In this document: one piece after another, positions 25,600 to 32,268 of the stretch
How the letters are laid out: the number at the start of each line of letters is the position of its first letter
How positions within the stretch are numbered: the stretch's first letter is position 1
Virus record (IMG/VR): IMGVR_UViG_3300044640_001495
Location: 289,124-353,123 of that record
Length of the DNA stretch: 64,000 nt
Source: a virus
Reading direction: 5' to 3' (one strand)
Program-made: the position numbers and the translations under genes
The notes under the pieces: generated by a model
Told to the model about the DNA's origin: nothing
Databases searched by the model: none
What the model saw: the letters and a program-made list of their open reading frames with translations, nothing else

Positions 25600-25890
25600 T
25601 TACGCAAATTCTCGGTCTTCGATTTTGGTTAACATGTTCGCAGGTACTCGCCATGCACCCTGCGCAGTCTTGACGGTAACGAACTTGATAGCGATCTTAG
25701 TGACAACACCTGTCACGTTCCGACCTAACTTGCTAGATGTGAAGTTGACGTTATCGCCTACTCGCAAGCTGGCTTTGGTCAGTTTGGCGATAGTTGCCCG
25801 CTTCCACTTAACTGCATCGATCACTGACATCAACTCGTCGTTGGTCAAGTCACTGAACATGATCGCTTGATTGATCTGTTTGATATCCAT
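25600..25890 (-). CDS. Hypothetical protein, KOW/SH3-like
   Basis: 96 residues. Helical N-terminus followed by LRVGDNVNFTSSKLGRNVTG and a VTVKTAQGAWRVPA strand pair, resembling a small KOW/Tudor-type barrel. First gene of its operon. Confidence 0.7.
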   Translation of the reverse strand: MDIKQINQAIMFSDLTNDELMSVIDAVKWKRATIAKLTKASLRVGDNVNFTSSKLGRNVTGVVTKIAIKFVTVKTAQGAWRVPANMLTKIEDREFA

Positions 25891-25920
25891 TGTCTGCTCC
25901 TAATGTGTTAGTGTAAATGT

Positions 25921-25949
25921 ATTATAACATGCTTTTGGCTAGGTGTCAA
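25921..25949 (-). promoter_or_regulatory. Consensus promoter of the leftward array
   Basis: TTGACA, 17 nt, TATAAT; drives 25890 to 24882. A GGGGCC repeat copy lies just upstream (25961-25970). Confidence 0.85.
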
Positions 25950-25960
25950 CCGCCGTTGGG

Positions 25961-25970
25961 CAGCGGGGCC
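25961..25970 (+). repeat. CAGCGGGGCC repeat copy
   Basis: One of six copies in the window (others at 30890-30899, 39052-39061, 39259-39268, 39524-39533 and 39691-39700), mostly in non-coding spacers. Confidence 0.6.
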
Positions 25971-25984
25971 TACGCCCCTACAGG

Positions 25985-26140
25985 TTAGTCTACGTAGTAG
26001 TCAACCGCTTGCACTAGCATGTTAAGCGGACTTTCCATATCCCCAAAGCATTCTAGCTCTGCTAGTTGCTCCCCGTCACAGCTTGCCTCTAACAGCATAG
26101 CTTCTACTTCCGCTAGCTTTGCAAGTATTGCTTCTTTCAT
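25985..26140 (-). CDS. Small acidic helical protein
   Basis: 51 residues (MKEAILAKLAEVEAMLLEAS start, DYYVD end). A GGAGCAGTAA ribosome site precedes the ATG at 26140 and a dedicated promoter lies at 26168-26196. Predicted as one amphipathic helix plus tail; function unknown. Confidence 0.65.
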   Translation of the reverse strand: MKEAILAKLAEVEAMLLEASCDGEQLAELECFGDMESPLNMLVQAVDYYVD

Positions 26141-26167
26141 TTACTGCTCCTTTGTTGTTAAGTGTTA

Positions 26168-26196
26168 ATTATAGCACACACTGTCCAAAATGTCAA
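26168..26196 (-). promoter_or_regulatory. Consensus promoter flanked by 9-bp inverted repeat
   Basis: TTGACA, 17 nt, TATAAT. AGCACACAC (26173-26181) and GTGTGTGCT (26197-26205) pair perfectly around the -35 region. Confidence 0.85.
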
Positions 26197-26211
26197 GTGT
26201 GTGCTGTAGTA

Positions 26212-26589
26212 TTACAGCTCCATGCTCGCATAGCCGTCGTCTTGCATACCCTGCTCTGTAAACATAACGTCTGTACCTAGCAGTGTGCTAATCGCATCTA
26301 CAAAGCCGCTGTCTGTATACAGTCTCCAGCTGCCCTCGTACTCTGCATCGCCGTCTACGTTATAGCACACTGTAATGTGTATGCTACTGTCGCCGTCCAA
26401 TTCGTCCCACCATTGCTCGTGTATGTGTACGCTTGTAACTGTAACTGCCTCAATCTCGCAGTCCCATATGCTGTCGCCTGCTAGTTGCACTTCTATGTTG
26501 CAGTCGTATGTTGTGCTAATGCTGTCTTCGCTAGTGTCTGTAGTTGCCAGTGTCAGCTTGTCGCTAACTTCAAATTGTGTTGCTTGCAT
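26212..26589 (-). CDS. Hypothetical acidic beta-rich protein
   Basis: 125 residues, acidic and strand-rich (IHITVCYNVDGDAEYEGSW), with no motif recognised. Ribosome site GGAGC precedes the ATG. Low-complexity codon use with many GCA/CTA/TGT triplets differs from the neighbouring enzyme genes. Confidence 0.65.
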   Translation of the reverse strand: MQATQFEVSDKLTLATTDTSEDSISTTYDCNIEVQLAGDSIWDCEIEAVTVTSVHIHEQWWDELDGDSSIHITVCYNVDGDAEYEGSWRLYTDSGFVDAISTLLGTDVMFTEQGMQDDGYASMEL

Positions 26590-26620
26590 AGTATTCGCTC
26601 CTAATGCTGTTTAAAAATGT

Positions 26621-26649
26621 ATTATAGCACACCTTGTCCAAAATGTCAA
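26621..26649 (-). promoter_or_regulatory. Consensus promoter with flanking inverted repeat
   Basis: TTGACA, 17 nt, TATAAT, with GCACAC (26627-26632) and GTGTGTGC downstream of the -35 box as pairing arms. Confidence 0.85.
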
Positions 26650-26681
26650 GTGTGTGCGCAATAACCCTATGCGCTGTAGTG

Positions 26682-26825
26682 TTATTGTATAATTGTGTCG
26701 TCTAGCGCACAAGCTAACGCATTAAATGCGTTTTGTATTGCAACATGTTCGTCTAGTTCTGCTTCTTCTAGCACTGTTTGTAACTGTAACATTAAACTGT
26801 CTAATTTGCTTTTTGTATTTTGCAT
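26682..26825 (-). CDS. Small helical protein
   Basis: 47 residues (MQNTKSKLDSLMLQLQTVLE start), all-helical and acidic in the second half. AGGAAACAC ribosome site and its own promoter at 26852-26880 support it. Function unknown. Confidence 0.65.
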   Translation of the reverse strand: MQNTKSKLDSLMLQLQTVLEEAELDEHVAIQNAFNALACALDDTIIQ

Positions 26826-26851
26826 TGTGTTTCCTTTGTTGCTATGTTGTT

Positions 26852-26880
26852 ATTATAGCGCACTTTGTCCAAAATGTCAA
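26852..26880 (-). promoter_or_regulatory. Consensus promoter flanked by 7-bp inverted repeat
   Basis: TTGACA, 17 nt, TATAAT. AGCGCAC (26857-26863) and GTGCGCT (26881-26887) pair; compared with the site at 26168 the arms differ but still complement each other. Confidence 0.85.
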
Positions 26881-26904
26881 GTGCGCTATGTATAACCCTA
26901 CAGT

Positions 26905-27156
26905 TTAGTCAACAAATACAATGTTTGTAGTACGCAAACTTTGTTGCGCAGAAGCCACAGTGCGTTGCACCTCGTTTTGCAAGTTGTCTGCAAGTAAGTC
27001 CCCACTAACATAGTTGCATTTTGCTTGTGTAGGGAATATATACTTAATCTCGTCCCCCACCATTTTTTTGTGTACATTAAATGCAAACTGTACTTTATAT
27101 GCTTTTAATTTTTTGTTGTAAACTAGCTTTGCGTAGGCTATGCAATTTGTAAACAT
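26905..27156 (-). CDS. Hypothetical small protein
   Basis: 83 residues; N-terminal strands (AYAKLVYNKKLKAYKVQFAF) then a helical end. Preceded by AAAGGACACAC and a consensus promoter. Not recognised. Confidence 0.65.
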   Translation of the reverse strand: MFTNCIAYAKLVYNKKLKAYKVQFAFNVHKKMVGDEIKYIFPTQAKCNYVSGDLLADNLQNEVQRTVASAQQSLRTTNIVFVD

Positions 27157-27185
27157 TGTGTGTCCTTTTGTGTGTGTAAGCTGTA

Positions 27186-27214
27186 ATTATAACGCACAAC
27201 GTCCAAATTGTCAA
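27186..27214 (-). promoter_or_regulatory. Consensus promoter directly behind a terminator
   Basis: TTGACA, 17 nt, TATAAT; its -35 starts 3 nt after the T-run of the terminator at 27217-27253. Confidence 0.85.
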
Positions 27215-27216
27215 CC

Positions 27217-27253
27217 AAAAAAAAGCATAACCCTACACCTAGCAGGGTTATGC
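27217..27253 (-). terminator. Rho-independent terminator
   Basis: Leftward GCATAACCCT arm, 9-nt loop, AGGGTTATGC arm and eight T. Ends the gene at 27287-27592. Confidence 0.85.
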
Positions 27254-27270
27254 CAAAGTTGCCTCTATAC

Positions 27271-27284
27271 CGGGAGCGAATCGG
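27271..27284 (-). repeat. Shared post-stop element, copy 1
   Basis: CGGGAGCGAATCGG occurs here and at 34186-34199, in each case just after a leftward stop codon and just before a terminator. Here it is the loop and one arm of a hairpin with ATACCG/CGGTAT arms. Confidence 0.6.
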
Positions 27285-27286
27285 TA

Positions 27287-27592
27287 TTAGGCAACAACAG
27301 CCGCTGTCTTCGCGACAGGGGCTTTGACCGCAGCCCGGGGGGCTGGGTTTTTCTTCTCTGCATAGGCAACAGCAGCTTGGATAGCAGCATTGCCTATGCC
27401 GAACTGGATAGACTTAAGGTGCTGTACAGCTTCTGCCTTAGTCATCTCTACTGGCAGCTCAACCAACTCAACGTCAGTGTGGCCGTTCTTTGCCAGGATC
27501 TTGATACGCATGGTATCGTTAGCGAAGCGCAATTTGGTCTTGCCTTCGAGGGTTGAAACACCTGCTACTGCAAATTTCTTATCGGTACTCAT
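27287..27592 (-). CDS. Hypothetical protein with Ala/Pro-rich tail
   Basis: 101 residues: a beta-rich first half (KTKLRFANDTMRIKILA), a helix, then a low-complexity Ala/Pro/Lys tail (APRAAVKAPVAKTAAVVA) like those of nucleic-acid-binding proteins. Followed by a shared 14-bp element (27271-27284) and a terminator. Confidence 0.7.
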   Translation of the reverse strand: MSTDKKFAVAGVSTLEGKTKLRFANDTMRIKILAKNGHTDVELVELPVEMTKAEAVQHLKSIQFGIGNAAIQAAVAYAEKKNPAPRAAVKAPVAKTAAVVA

Positions 27593-27647
27593 TTTTAACT
27601 TCCTTCTGTGTGTGTAAAAATCATGCCAACCAATTCAGCATGTTATT

Positions 27648-27676
27648 AGTATAGCATCAATATTCGAATTGGTCAA
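27648..27676 (-). promoter_or_regulatory. Near-consensus promoter overlapping a stop codon
   Basis: TTGACC, 17 nt, TATACT. The TGA in the -35 box is the stop codon of the gene at 27673-27867. Confidence 0.75.
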
Positions 27677-27867
27677 CTGTTTGGTTTACCAAATTGCGGA
27701 ACAACTTGAATACTGACGCTTTCCTTCTCGTCTAAGGCGGCGATGAACTCATCGTCAAAGACCAGATCCTGCATGTTCAAGTCGATCATGTGTTCGACTC
27801 GATCCATATCGGGTCTGCCATCGCTGGCACACTCGATTGTGAATTTAAATTCATATTTCCTTGTCAT
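27673..27867 (-). CDS. Hypothetical small protein
   Basis: 64 residues, acidic, beta-helix-beta character (KYEFKFTIECASDGR). It starts on the ATGA overlap with the YubB-like gene and ends inside the next promoter. Unknown function. Confidence 0.65.
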   Translation of the reverse strand: MTRKYEFKFTIECASDGRPDMDRVEHMIDLNMQDLVFDDEFIAALDEKESVSIQVVPQFGKPNS

Positions 27868-28478
27868 TTTGTTCCCTCATTGGCTGCAACGCCATCCTTA
27901 ATCCACTCAGTAAGCTCTTCCTCTTGCTCTGCTTCGTATTCACGAATGCTTTCTGAGATAGCAAATGCTTCGTCCAGTTCAGGATGATCACGCTCAATGT
28001 CGTCGGCACTCATGCCTTCGAGATTGATCTCTTGATCACCATGCTCATCATAGGCGCCAGCATAGGCCATACCACCTTCGTAATACATGGCGTTGACACC
28101 AAAGCCCAACTCCACCAACTTGTCATAGGCAGCGACTGGAGGGCTCCACGCTGAGTCGAACGATGTGTGTAGCATCTTACCATCAGGGTGGATATCACTC
28201 TGACCATCGCCACCTACATCCCACTTGGTGCCCCATTCACCTACGCAGAAGTCATACCAGTTGCCGTAACCATACTTCTCGCGATTCTCAGCAGTCTTGC
28301 GTTCCAATTCTTTCTGCTCGTCACCGTCACCTAACGATCCTGCAACGATCTGCAGATCCGTTGGCACCGGAATGAACTCATTGAGGAACTCTCCACGATC
28401 AAGTGCTTCTTTAGCACGAAGGATCATTGCTGGGTCTTCGTGGGTGAGTGTCAGTGTGTTGTTGCACCAATTTGGCAT
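27864..28478 (-). CDS. YubB/Api92-like ferredoxin-fold protein
   Basis: 204 residues beginning MPNWCNNTLTLTHED, the characteristic start of the DUF1281/YubB (Api92-like) family found on phages and plasmids. Further family features are a GNWYDFCVGEWGTKWDV segment and WSPPVAAYDKLVELGF. The fold is ferredoxin-like; biological role is not established. An AGGAGC site precedes the start; the end is coupled to the next small gene. Confidence 0.85.
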   Translation of the reverse strand: MPNWCNNTLTLTHEDPAMILRAKEALDRGEFLNEFIPVPTDLQIVAGSLGDGDEQKELERKTAENREKYGYGNWYDFCVGEWGTKWDVGGDGQSDIHPDGKMLHTSFDSAWSPPVAAYDKLVELGFGVNAMYYEGGMAYAGAYDEHGDQEINLEGMSADDIERDHPELDEAFAISESIREYEAEQEEELTEWIKDGVAANEGTK

Positions 28479-28487
28479 GTCGGCTCC

Positions 28488-28670
28488 TTAAAGATTAACA
28501 AATTTCCAGGGGTCTTGCGTAATCGTAGCGTCCTGGATCTCAACGCTAAGACTGAACTCAAATGTAGTTGCACGAGTAGGATACTCTTTAACCAACTCAG
28601 CAGCCAACTTAGAGAGGCTGTCATTACTCAGCACTGCAATCTCGTTAGCCAATCGTTCAATGTGTGTCAT
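28488..28670 (-). CDS. Hypothetical small protein
   Basis: 60 residues: helical N-terminus (RLANEIAVLSNDSLSKLAAE) and a strand-rich end. Overlaps the upstream gene by 14 nt. Not recognised. Confidence 0.65.
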   Translation of the reverse strand: MTHIERLANEIAVLSNDSLSKLAAELVKEYPTRATTFEFSLSVEIQDATITQDPWKFVNL

Positions 28671-28950
28671 ATTGATGATCCTTGAAAGTTGAAGTTACTG
28701 CATGAACTGCTTGCTTGCTCTTGCCACCGATGTGCCAACGATACTGGCCCATTGGGGTTTCGTATTCTTTCCAATCGTATATTGTGGCCACTGTGCCATC
28801 TTCAAATTCCAAACACCACTCCACTGTGGTCTTGTCGCCGCCGCCTTCGGGCTGGCCAAACACTTCTACCAGTTCATGGTAGTAAGCGGTTACATATCCC
28901 TGCAGGCTAGTGCCGTTTGCCTCTGTCCAATCTGTTTGTGTAAACTTCAT
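28657..28950 (-). CDS. Hypothetical protein
   Basis: 97 residues with a conserved-looking LQGYVTAYYHELVEVFGQP and WCLEFEDGTVATIYDWKEYE, a pattern I recall from small marine-phage proteins with a beta-meander. Ribosome site GGAGCGAAG. First gene of the operon running down to 27864. Confidence 0.7.
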   Translation of the reverse strand: MKFTQTDWTEANGTSLQGYVTAYYHELVEVFGQPEGGGDKTTVEWCLEFEDGTVATIYDWKEYETPMGQYRWHIGGKSKQAVHAVTSTFKDHQYDTH

Positions 28951-28976
28951 CTTCGCTCCTTTGTGTGTATGTGTTT

Positions 28977-29005
28977 ATTATAGCGCCAAACTGCCAAACT
29001 GTCAA
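28977..29005 (-). promoter_or_regulatory. Consensus promoter of the leftward array
   Basis: TTGACA, 17 nt, TATAAT, then the typical ACACATACACACAAAGGAGC-like leader. Confidence 0.85.
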
Positions 29006-29010
29006 CCAAT

Positions 29011-29364
29011 TTAAACAATAGCCCTACGGTGATTAGGGACATAATCACTGTAGATCTTTACAGCATGATTCTTTCTAACCCAGTCTACCAAACTCTGCGG
29101 ATCGCCGATCATCCAATCTTCTACATCCTTAAACTCAATGTCGTCCAGGGTGGTGAACATGTAGATTTCATAGGTTCGTTGACTATTGGCCTGTGCCCTC
29201 AACTTCATCATTGAAATCTGTCGACCCAACGGATTCTCAGTCTTTCTACGGCCACTGAGGATCTCAATCAACTGACCCTTTTCAAAGTTCTCAGGATGAA
29301 AGTGGGTGATGTCCTGCAGGGTTTCAAAGCCGGTGGAGTCCCACGCTGCCAAAATGTATCTCAT
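29011..29364 (-). CDS. Hypothetical protein
   Basis: 117 residues; KGQLIEILSGRRKTENPLGR and a C-terminal DWVRKNHAVKIYSDYVPN segment. Coupled by ATGA to the gene before it. No family recognised. Confidence 0.7.
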   Translation of the reverse strand: MRYILAAWDSTGFETLQDITHFHPENFEKGQLIEILSGRRKTENPLGRQISMMKLRAQANSQRTYEIYMFTTLDDIEFKDVEDWMIGDPQSLVDWVRKNHAVKIYSDYVPNHRRAIV

Positions 29365-29567
29365 ACCCCAGCCCTCATAACTTCCATCAAGCGGTTCTGC
29401 AAGCGATCCACTTCTGCGTTCTCTACATAGAAGTCGGTGGTTGGATCCCAGTACTGGCCTGCCTTTGGATCGTAATACAAGACCCGATCAACGAACCAAA
29501 ACGGTCCTTCCAGCCCCTTGCGTGGTTGCCACTTTTCGTCTCTCTTGCCCAGGGTGATGAATGCCAT
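29361..29567 (-). CDS. Hypothetical small protein
   Basis: 68 residues with aromatic strands (FWFVDRVLYYDPKAGQYWD) and a helical end. GGAGCGCGAA ribosome site. First gene of a two-gene operon. Confidence 0.65.
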   Translation of the reverse strand: MAFITLGKRDEKWQPRKGLEGPFWFVDRVLYYDPKAGQYWDPTTDFYVENAEVDRLQNRLMEVMRAGV

Positions 29568-29598
29568 TTCGCGCTCCTTTGTGTTTCAGTATATGTAT

Positions 29599-29627
29599 AT
29601 TATACGATCAAAAGCCCAAACTGTCAA
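29599..29627 (-). promoter_or_regulatory. Consensus promoter of the leftward array
   Basis: TTGACA, 17 nt, TATAAT; drives 29567 and 29364. Confidence 0.85.
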
Positions 29628-29631
29628 CCAA

Positions 29632-29940
29632 TTACCAGGCAATCTCTTTAGAAGCGTAACGGATGTGACCTTCGTAGTTCAACTGGCTCTGCTCGAACTC
29701 TGTGAGAGCATCATCAGCCACGATAGACCAATCAATAATGGTCTCGCGGAAGGCATCATTGTCCTGCTCAATCTGACCACGCACACCCATCACAGTCTCC
29801 GTGACCTTGTTGATGTTGATGTTCTTGACCACGTAGTCTGAACCGCCCTTGGCTTTCCAGTACTGTGGGCACTCACCAACTCCGTCCCAATCGTGGGCAC
29901 CGTAGTTCTCGTAGACCTGTGTAGTGATTAAAAGTTTCAA
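29632..29940 (-). CDS. Hypothetical protein
   Basis: 102 residues beginning MKLLITTQVYENYGAHDWDG with a GECPQYWKAKGGSDYVV segment. I recall this N-terminus from conserved T4-like phage hypotheticals. GGAGCGAAAC ribosome site. Function unknown. Confidence 0.75.
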   Translation of the reverse strand: MKLLITTQVYENYGAHDWDGVGECPQYWKAKGGSDYVVKNININKVTETVMGVRGQIEQDNDAFRETIIDWSIVADDALTEFEQSQLNYEGHIRYASKEIAW

Positions 29941-29972
29941 GTTTCGCTCCTTGTTTGCTAGTGTATGTGTAT

Positions 29973-30001
29973 ATTATAGCAGGGATTGCTCAAAGTGTCA
30001 A
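29973..30001 (-). promoter_or_regulatory. Consensus promoter containing the previous gene's stop codon
   Basis: TTGACA, 17 nt, TATAAT; TGA at 30000-29998 ends the upstream gene. Confidence 0.85.
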
Positions 30002-30234
30002 CCAATTTCAGTGTTGCAGAATTGCCACATCTTTAATTGCTCTCCACGCAGGCCCATTAGGACGCCTTCGTAGTCCCTGTATGAACAGAAGGCCCACTTT
30101 CGGTCTGGGCGATACACATAGAAATCATAGTCCCGCTCAGTGTTGTGCTGAGTGCAGATCCGTTTGGCTGTCGAAGCCAATTTGTAATACTTCTGCATAT
30201 GACCCGACTTCTCTTCGTATACTATCCAACCCAT
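29998..30234 (-). CDS. Hypothetical small protein
   Basis: 78 residues; WIVYEEKSGHMQKYYKLA then a helical turn and a DFYVYRPDRKWAFCSYRDY strand pair. Shares its first base region with the previous gene's stop. Not recognised. Confidence 0.65.
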   Translation of the reverse strand: MGWIVYEEKSGHMQKYYKLASTAKRICTQHNTERDYDFYVYRPDRKWAFCSYRDYEGVLMGLRGEQLKMWQFCNTEIG

Positions 30235-30500
30235 TAACCGTAGTCCTTTTTGCCGCCGTGAGTTTCATTCCAATCGTAGCCTGCGAGGTACTCCGCAATG
30301 CTGTCTGCATCTGTGACCTCAACCCGTGGCCCCGAGTCGCCACCAACTCCACCGTGGTGAGGGTCTATCTGTCGACCGTAGTATGAATCTGATGACCCAC
30401 GATCATAGAGACTACCGTGGCGCTCACGAACAAATTGGGGTCCACGCAGAGCACGGATCAACTGTTTCTGTTCGTCTTCTGGCAGGATGTGTAGGTACAT
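30234..30500 (-). CDS. Hypothetical protein
   Basis: 88 residues; a helical start (LPEDEQKQLIRALRGPQFV), a glycine-rich middle and an acidic C-terminus. Overlaps the following gene by one base. Not recognised. Confidence 0.6.
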   Translation of the reverse strand: MYLHILPEDEQKQLIRALRGPQFVRERHGSLYDRGSSDSYYGRQIDPHHGGVGGDSGPRVEVTDADSIAEYLAGYDWNETHGGKKDYG

Positions 30501-30501
30501 G

Positions 30502-30681
30502 TCAACTGTTCATGGATACGAAGGGACTGTAGTCTTCAGGAGCGTCTTGTACGCCCATGTCTTGTATGTAGCCAAGCACCTGCTCGACAGGGCAATCCAA
30601 CAGGTCTGCAATCATCTTGGCACTGTGGCCTTCGATATACAGTTGCTCAACATCATATGCTAGGTCTGCCATCTTGCTCAT
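30502..30681 (-). CDS. Small HTH-like protein
   Basis: 59 residues. LYIEGHSAKMIADLLDCPVE reads as a helix-turn-helix (Hin/sigma-like) followed by a short helix, so DNA binding is possible. The ATG overlaps the previous stop (ATGA). Too small for a full regulator. Confidence 0.6.
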   Translation of the reverse strand: MSKMADLAYDVEQLYIEGHSAKMIADLLDCPVEQVLGYIQDMGVQDAPEDYSPFVSMNS

Positions 30682-30803
30682 TTGACATCCCTCACAACTT
30701 CTTGCACCTTGTTCACGCCCTTGTCGGCGATCTGTGCAATGCCTGTGAAGCCAACAGTGGCAACAATAATACCAGCGATAAATGCTGCTAAGTGACTCAT
30801 CAT
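30678..30803 (-). CDS. Small single-span membrane protein
   Basis: 41 residues with one hydrophobic helix (LAAFIAGIIVATVGFTGIAQ) and a charged tail. Starts at one of two consecutive ATGs. First gene of the four-gene operon downstream of 30836-30864. Confidence 0.6.
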   Translation of the reverse strand: MMSHLAAFIAGIIVATVGFTGIAQIADKGVNKVQEVVRDVK

Positions 30804-30835
30804 ATCTATCAACCTTTCTGTGTGTGTAAGTCTAT

Positions 30836-30864
30836 ATTATACAATCAATCTACCAAACCGTCAA
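30836..30864 (-). promoter_or_regulatory. Near-consensus promoter of the leftward array
   Basis: TTGACG, 17 nt, TATAAT; drives 30803 to 29998. Confidence 0.8.
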
Positions 30865-30904
30865 CCCCTAGATTACATGCACACGTAAGCAGCGGGGCCT
30901 ACTA

Positions 30905-30930
30905 GCAGTGTGGCTTTTTTGCCACACTGC
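30905..30930 (-). terminator. Stem-loop after VWA gene
   Basis: Ten-bp perfect stem (GCAGTGTGGC / GCCACACTGC) with a six-base T/A loop, 12 nt after the stop of the VWA gene. It lacks a trailing T-run, so it may be a terminator, an RNA-protecting hairpin, or both. Confidence 0.5.
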
Positions 30931-30941
30931 CGGCACTCCAA

Positions 30942-32156
30942 TTAGGCAGTCTCTTTCTCGTAGATAACAGTCTGACCAAAGGGTGCTTCTGCTTCTGTAT
31001 TGCCTTTGACAATAAAGATTGTGTCGCAGTAGTCCTCGTCACCCCAACTACCGCAGGGGTAGCCGTCTGTGAACATAATGAACTTCTTAGGACGAATACC
31101 ATTCTCTTCCATAAACTCCCAGTTCACAGCAAAGTCAGTACCGCCACCGCCCTGTGGCTCATACTCAAATAGCTCTTCACTATTGTCCTGCGAGAACTCT
31201 TTGTGGTTATAGATCTCTGTGTCAAAGCACCACAGGTTAATCTTAAAGTCCTCATACTGATCAACAATGCCCTTGACCTCTGACAGGAATACAGTTGCAT
31301 CCTCTTGTCCAATGCTACCTGACATATCAATTGAAATACCAATGTCAATTGTAGTTGCTTCTTTCATGCCCGGCAGTATGGCACCTGAGTGCATACTCTT
31401 ACGGTTAGGACGAGTAAAGGAATAGTCGTTGCGGATAATGCTCTGTATCTCTTGACGCACAAGATCACGCCAGCTAATCTTAGGCTCAGTCATGTCCTTG
31501 ATCAAACGCTGGATGCCTGCGGGCACTTTGCCTGCACCTGCTGCCGCGGCACTCTGCACCATGGCTTCTTTGATCTCATCGCGGATCTTCTGTGCTTCTT
31601 CTTTAGTCATGCCAGGCATACCCTTGCCCTGCTTGTCTCCATCACCCTCTTTGCCCGGTGCATTGCCGTCTTCGTTAATGTGCTCGTCCAACAGGTCACC
31701 AAGTTGCTGAAGCAGTTGTGGCATAGAGATCTTCTCTGCCTTCTCGTATAGCTCGTCGTAGATCTCTTCCCAGGCTTTGCCGCGATACTTGGCATCGTAG
31801 CAGATCTTGACTTCAGTGATCTTCTCACCAATGCGTTCGTCTACAAGGATCTGATTGACAGCGTAGTCTTGTGCAATGTTAGACAGCTGGCGATCGCGTG
31901 AACCTACACGACCAAAGTGGTCAAACACACAATGGCAAATCTCGTGTCCGAATAGGAACTCTAGTTTCTTGACTGAGAGCTTCTCAACGAACTTAGTATT
32001 GTAATAGAAATTACGGCCATTAGTTGCCGCAGTAGGGCACCATTCGTCTGCTTGAATCAGTTGCATACGAGTTGCCATGTTGCCAAAGAATGGTGCCTTA
32101 AGCAACAGTCCCACACGGGCTGTGGTTAGTTTATCGATAATCGGATCAAATGCCAT
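30942..32156 (-). CDS. VWA-like metallopeptidase protein (DUF2201 type)
   Basis: 404 residues. The N-terminal zincin-like domain has HEICH (71-75) in FLFGHEICHCVFDHFGR; a glycine/lysine-rich acidic linker (about 165-200) follows; the C-terminal VWA-like domain has IDIGISIDMSGSIG with the DxSxS metal site and a late IMFTDGYP. This matches the putative-metallopeptidase plus VWA-like architecture (DUF2201). It is directly downstream of a MoxR-type AAA gene; such pairs form chaperone-like complexes (RavA-ViaA, MoxR-VWA). Role in the phage is unknown. Confidence 0.88.
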   Translation of the reverse strand: MAFDPIIDKLTTARVGLLLKAPFFGNMATRMQLIQADEWCPTAATNGRNFYYNTKFVEKLSVKKLEFLFGHEICHCVFDHFGRVGSRDRQLSNIAQDYAVNQILVDERIGEKITEVKICYDAKYRGKAWEEIYDELYEKAEKISMPQLLQQLGDLLDEHINEDGNAPGKEGDGDKQGKGMPGMTKEEAQKIRDEIKEAMVQSAAAAGAGKVPAGIQRLIKDMTEPKISWRDLVRQEIQSIIRNDYSFTRPNRKSMHSGAILPGMKEATTIDIGISIDMSGSIGQEDATVFLSEVKGIVDQYEDFKINLWCFDTEIYNHKEFSQDNSEELFEYEPQGGGGTDFAVNWEFMEENGIRPKKFIMFTDGYPCGSWGDEDYCDTIFIVKGNTEAEAPFGQTVIYEKETA

Positions 32157-32181
32157 TAGTCGCTCTCCTTAGTATGTGTAT

Positions 32182-32210
32182 ATTATAGCATCTATTTACA
32201 CACCTGTCAA
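32182..32210 (-). promoter_or_regulatory. Consensus promoter directly behind a terminator
   Basis: TTGACA, 17 nt, TATAAT for the VWA gene; begins 3 nt after the T-run of the terminator at 32213-32251. Confidence 0.85.
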
Positions 32211-32212
32211 CC

Positions 32213-32251
32213 AAAAAAGTGGGCGGGCAAGCCCTGAGAAGCCTCCCGCCC
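32213..32251 (-). terminator. Rho-independent terminator after MoxR gene
   Basis: Leftward GGGCGGG arm, inner AGGC/GCTT pairs, CCCGCCC arm, then AC and six T. Confidence 0.8.
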
Positions 32252-32268
32252 TTGCAATGGGCGAGGTC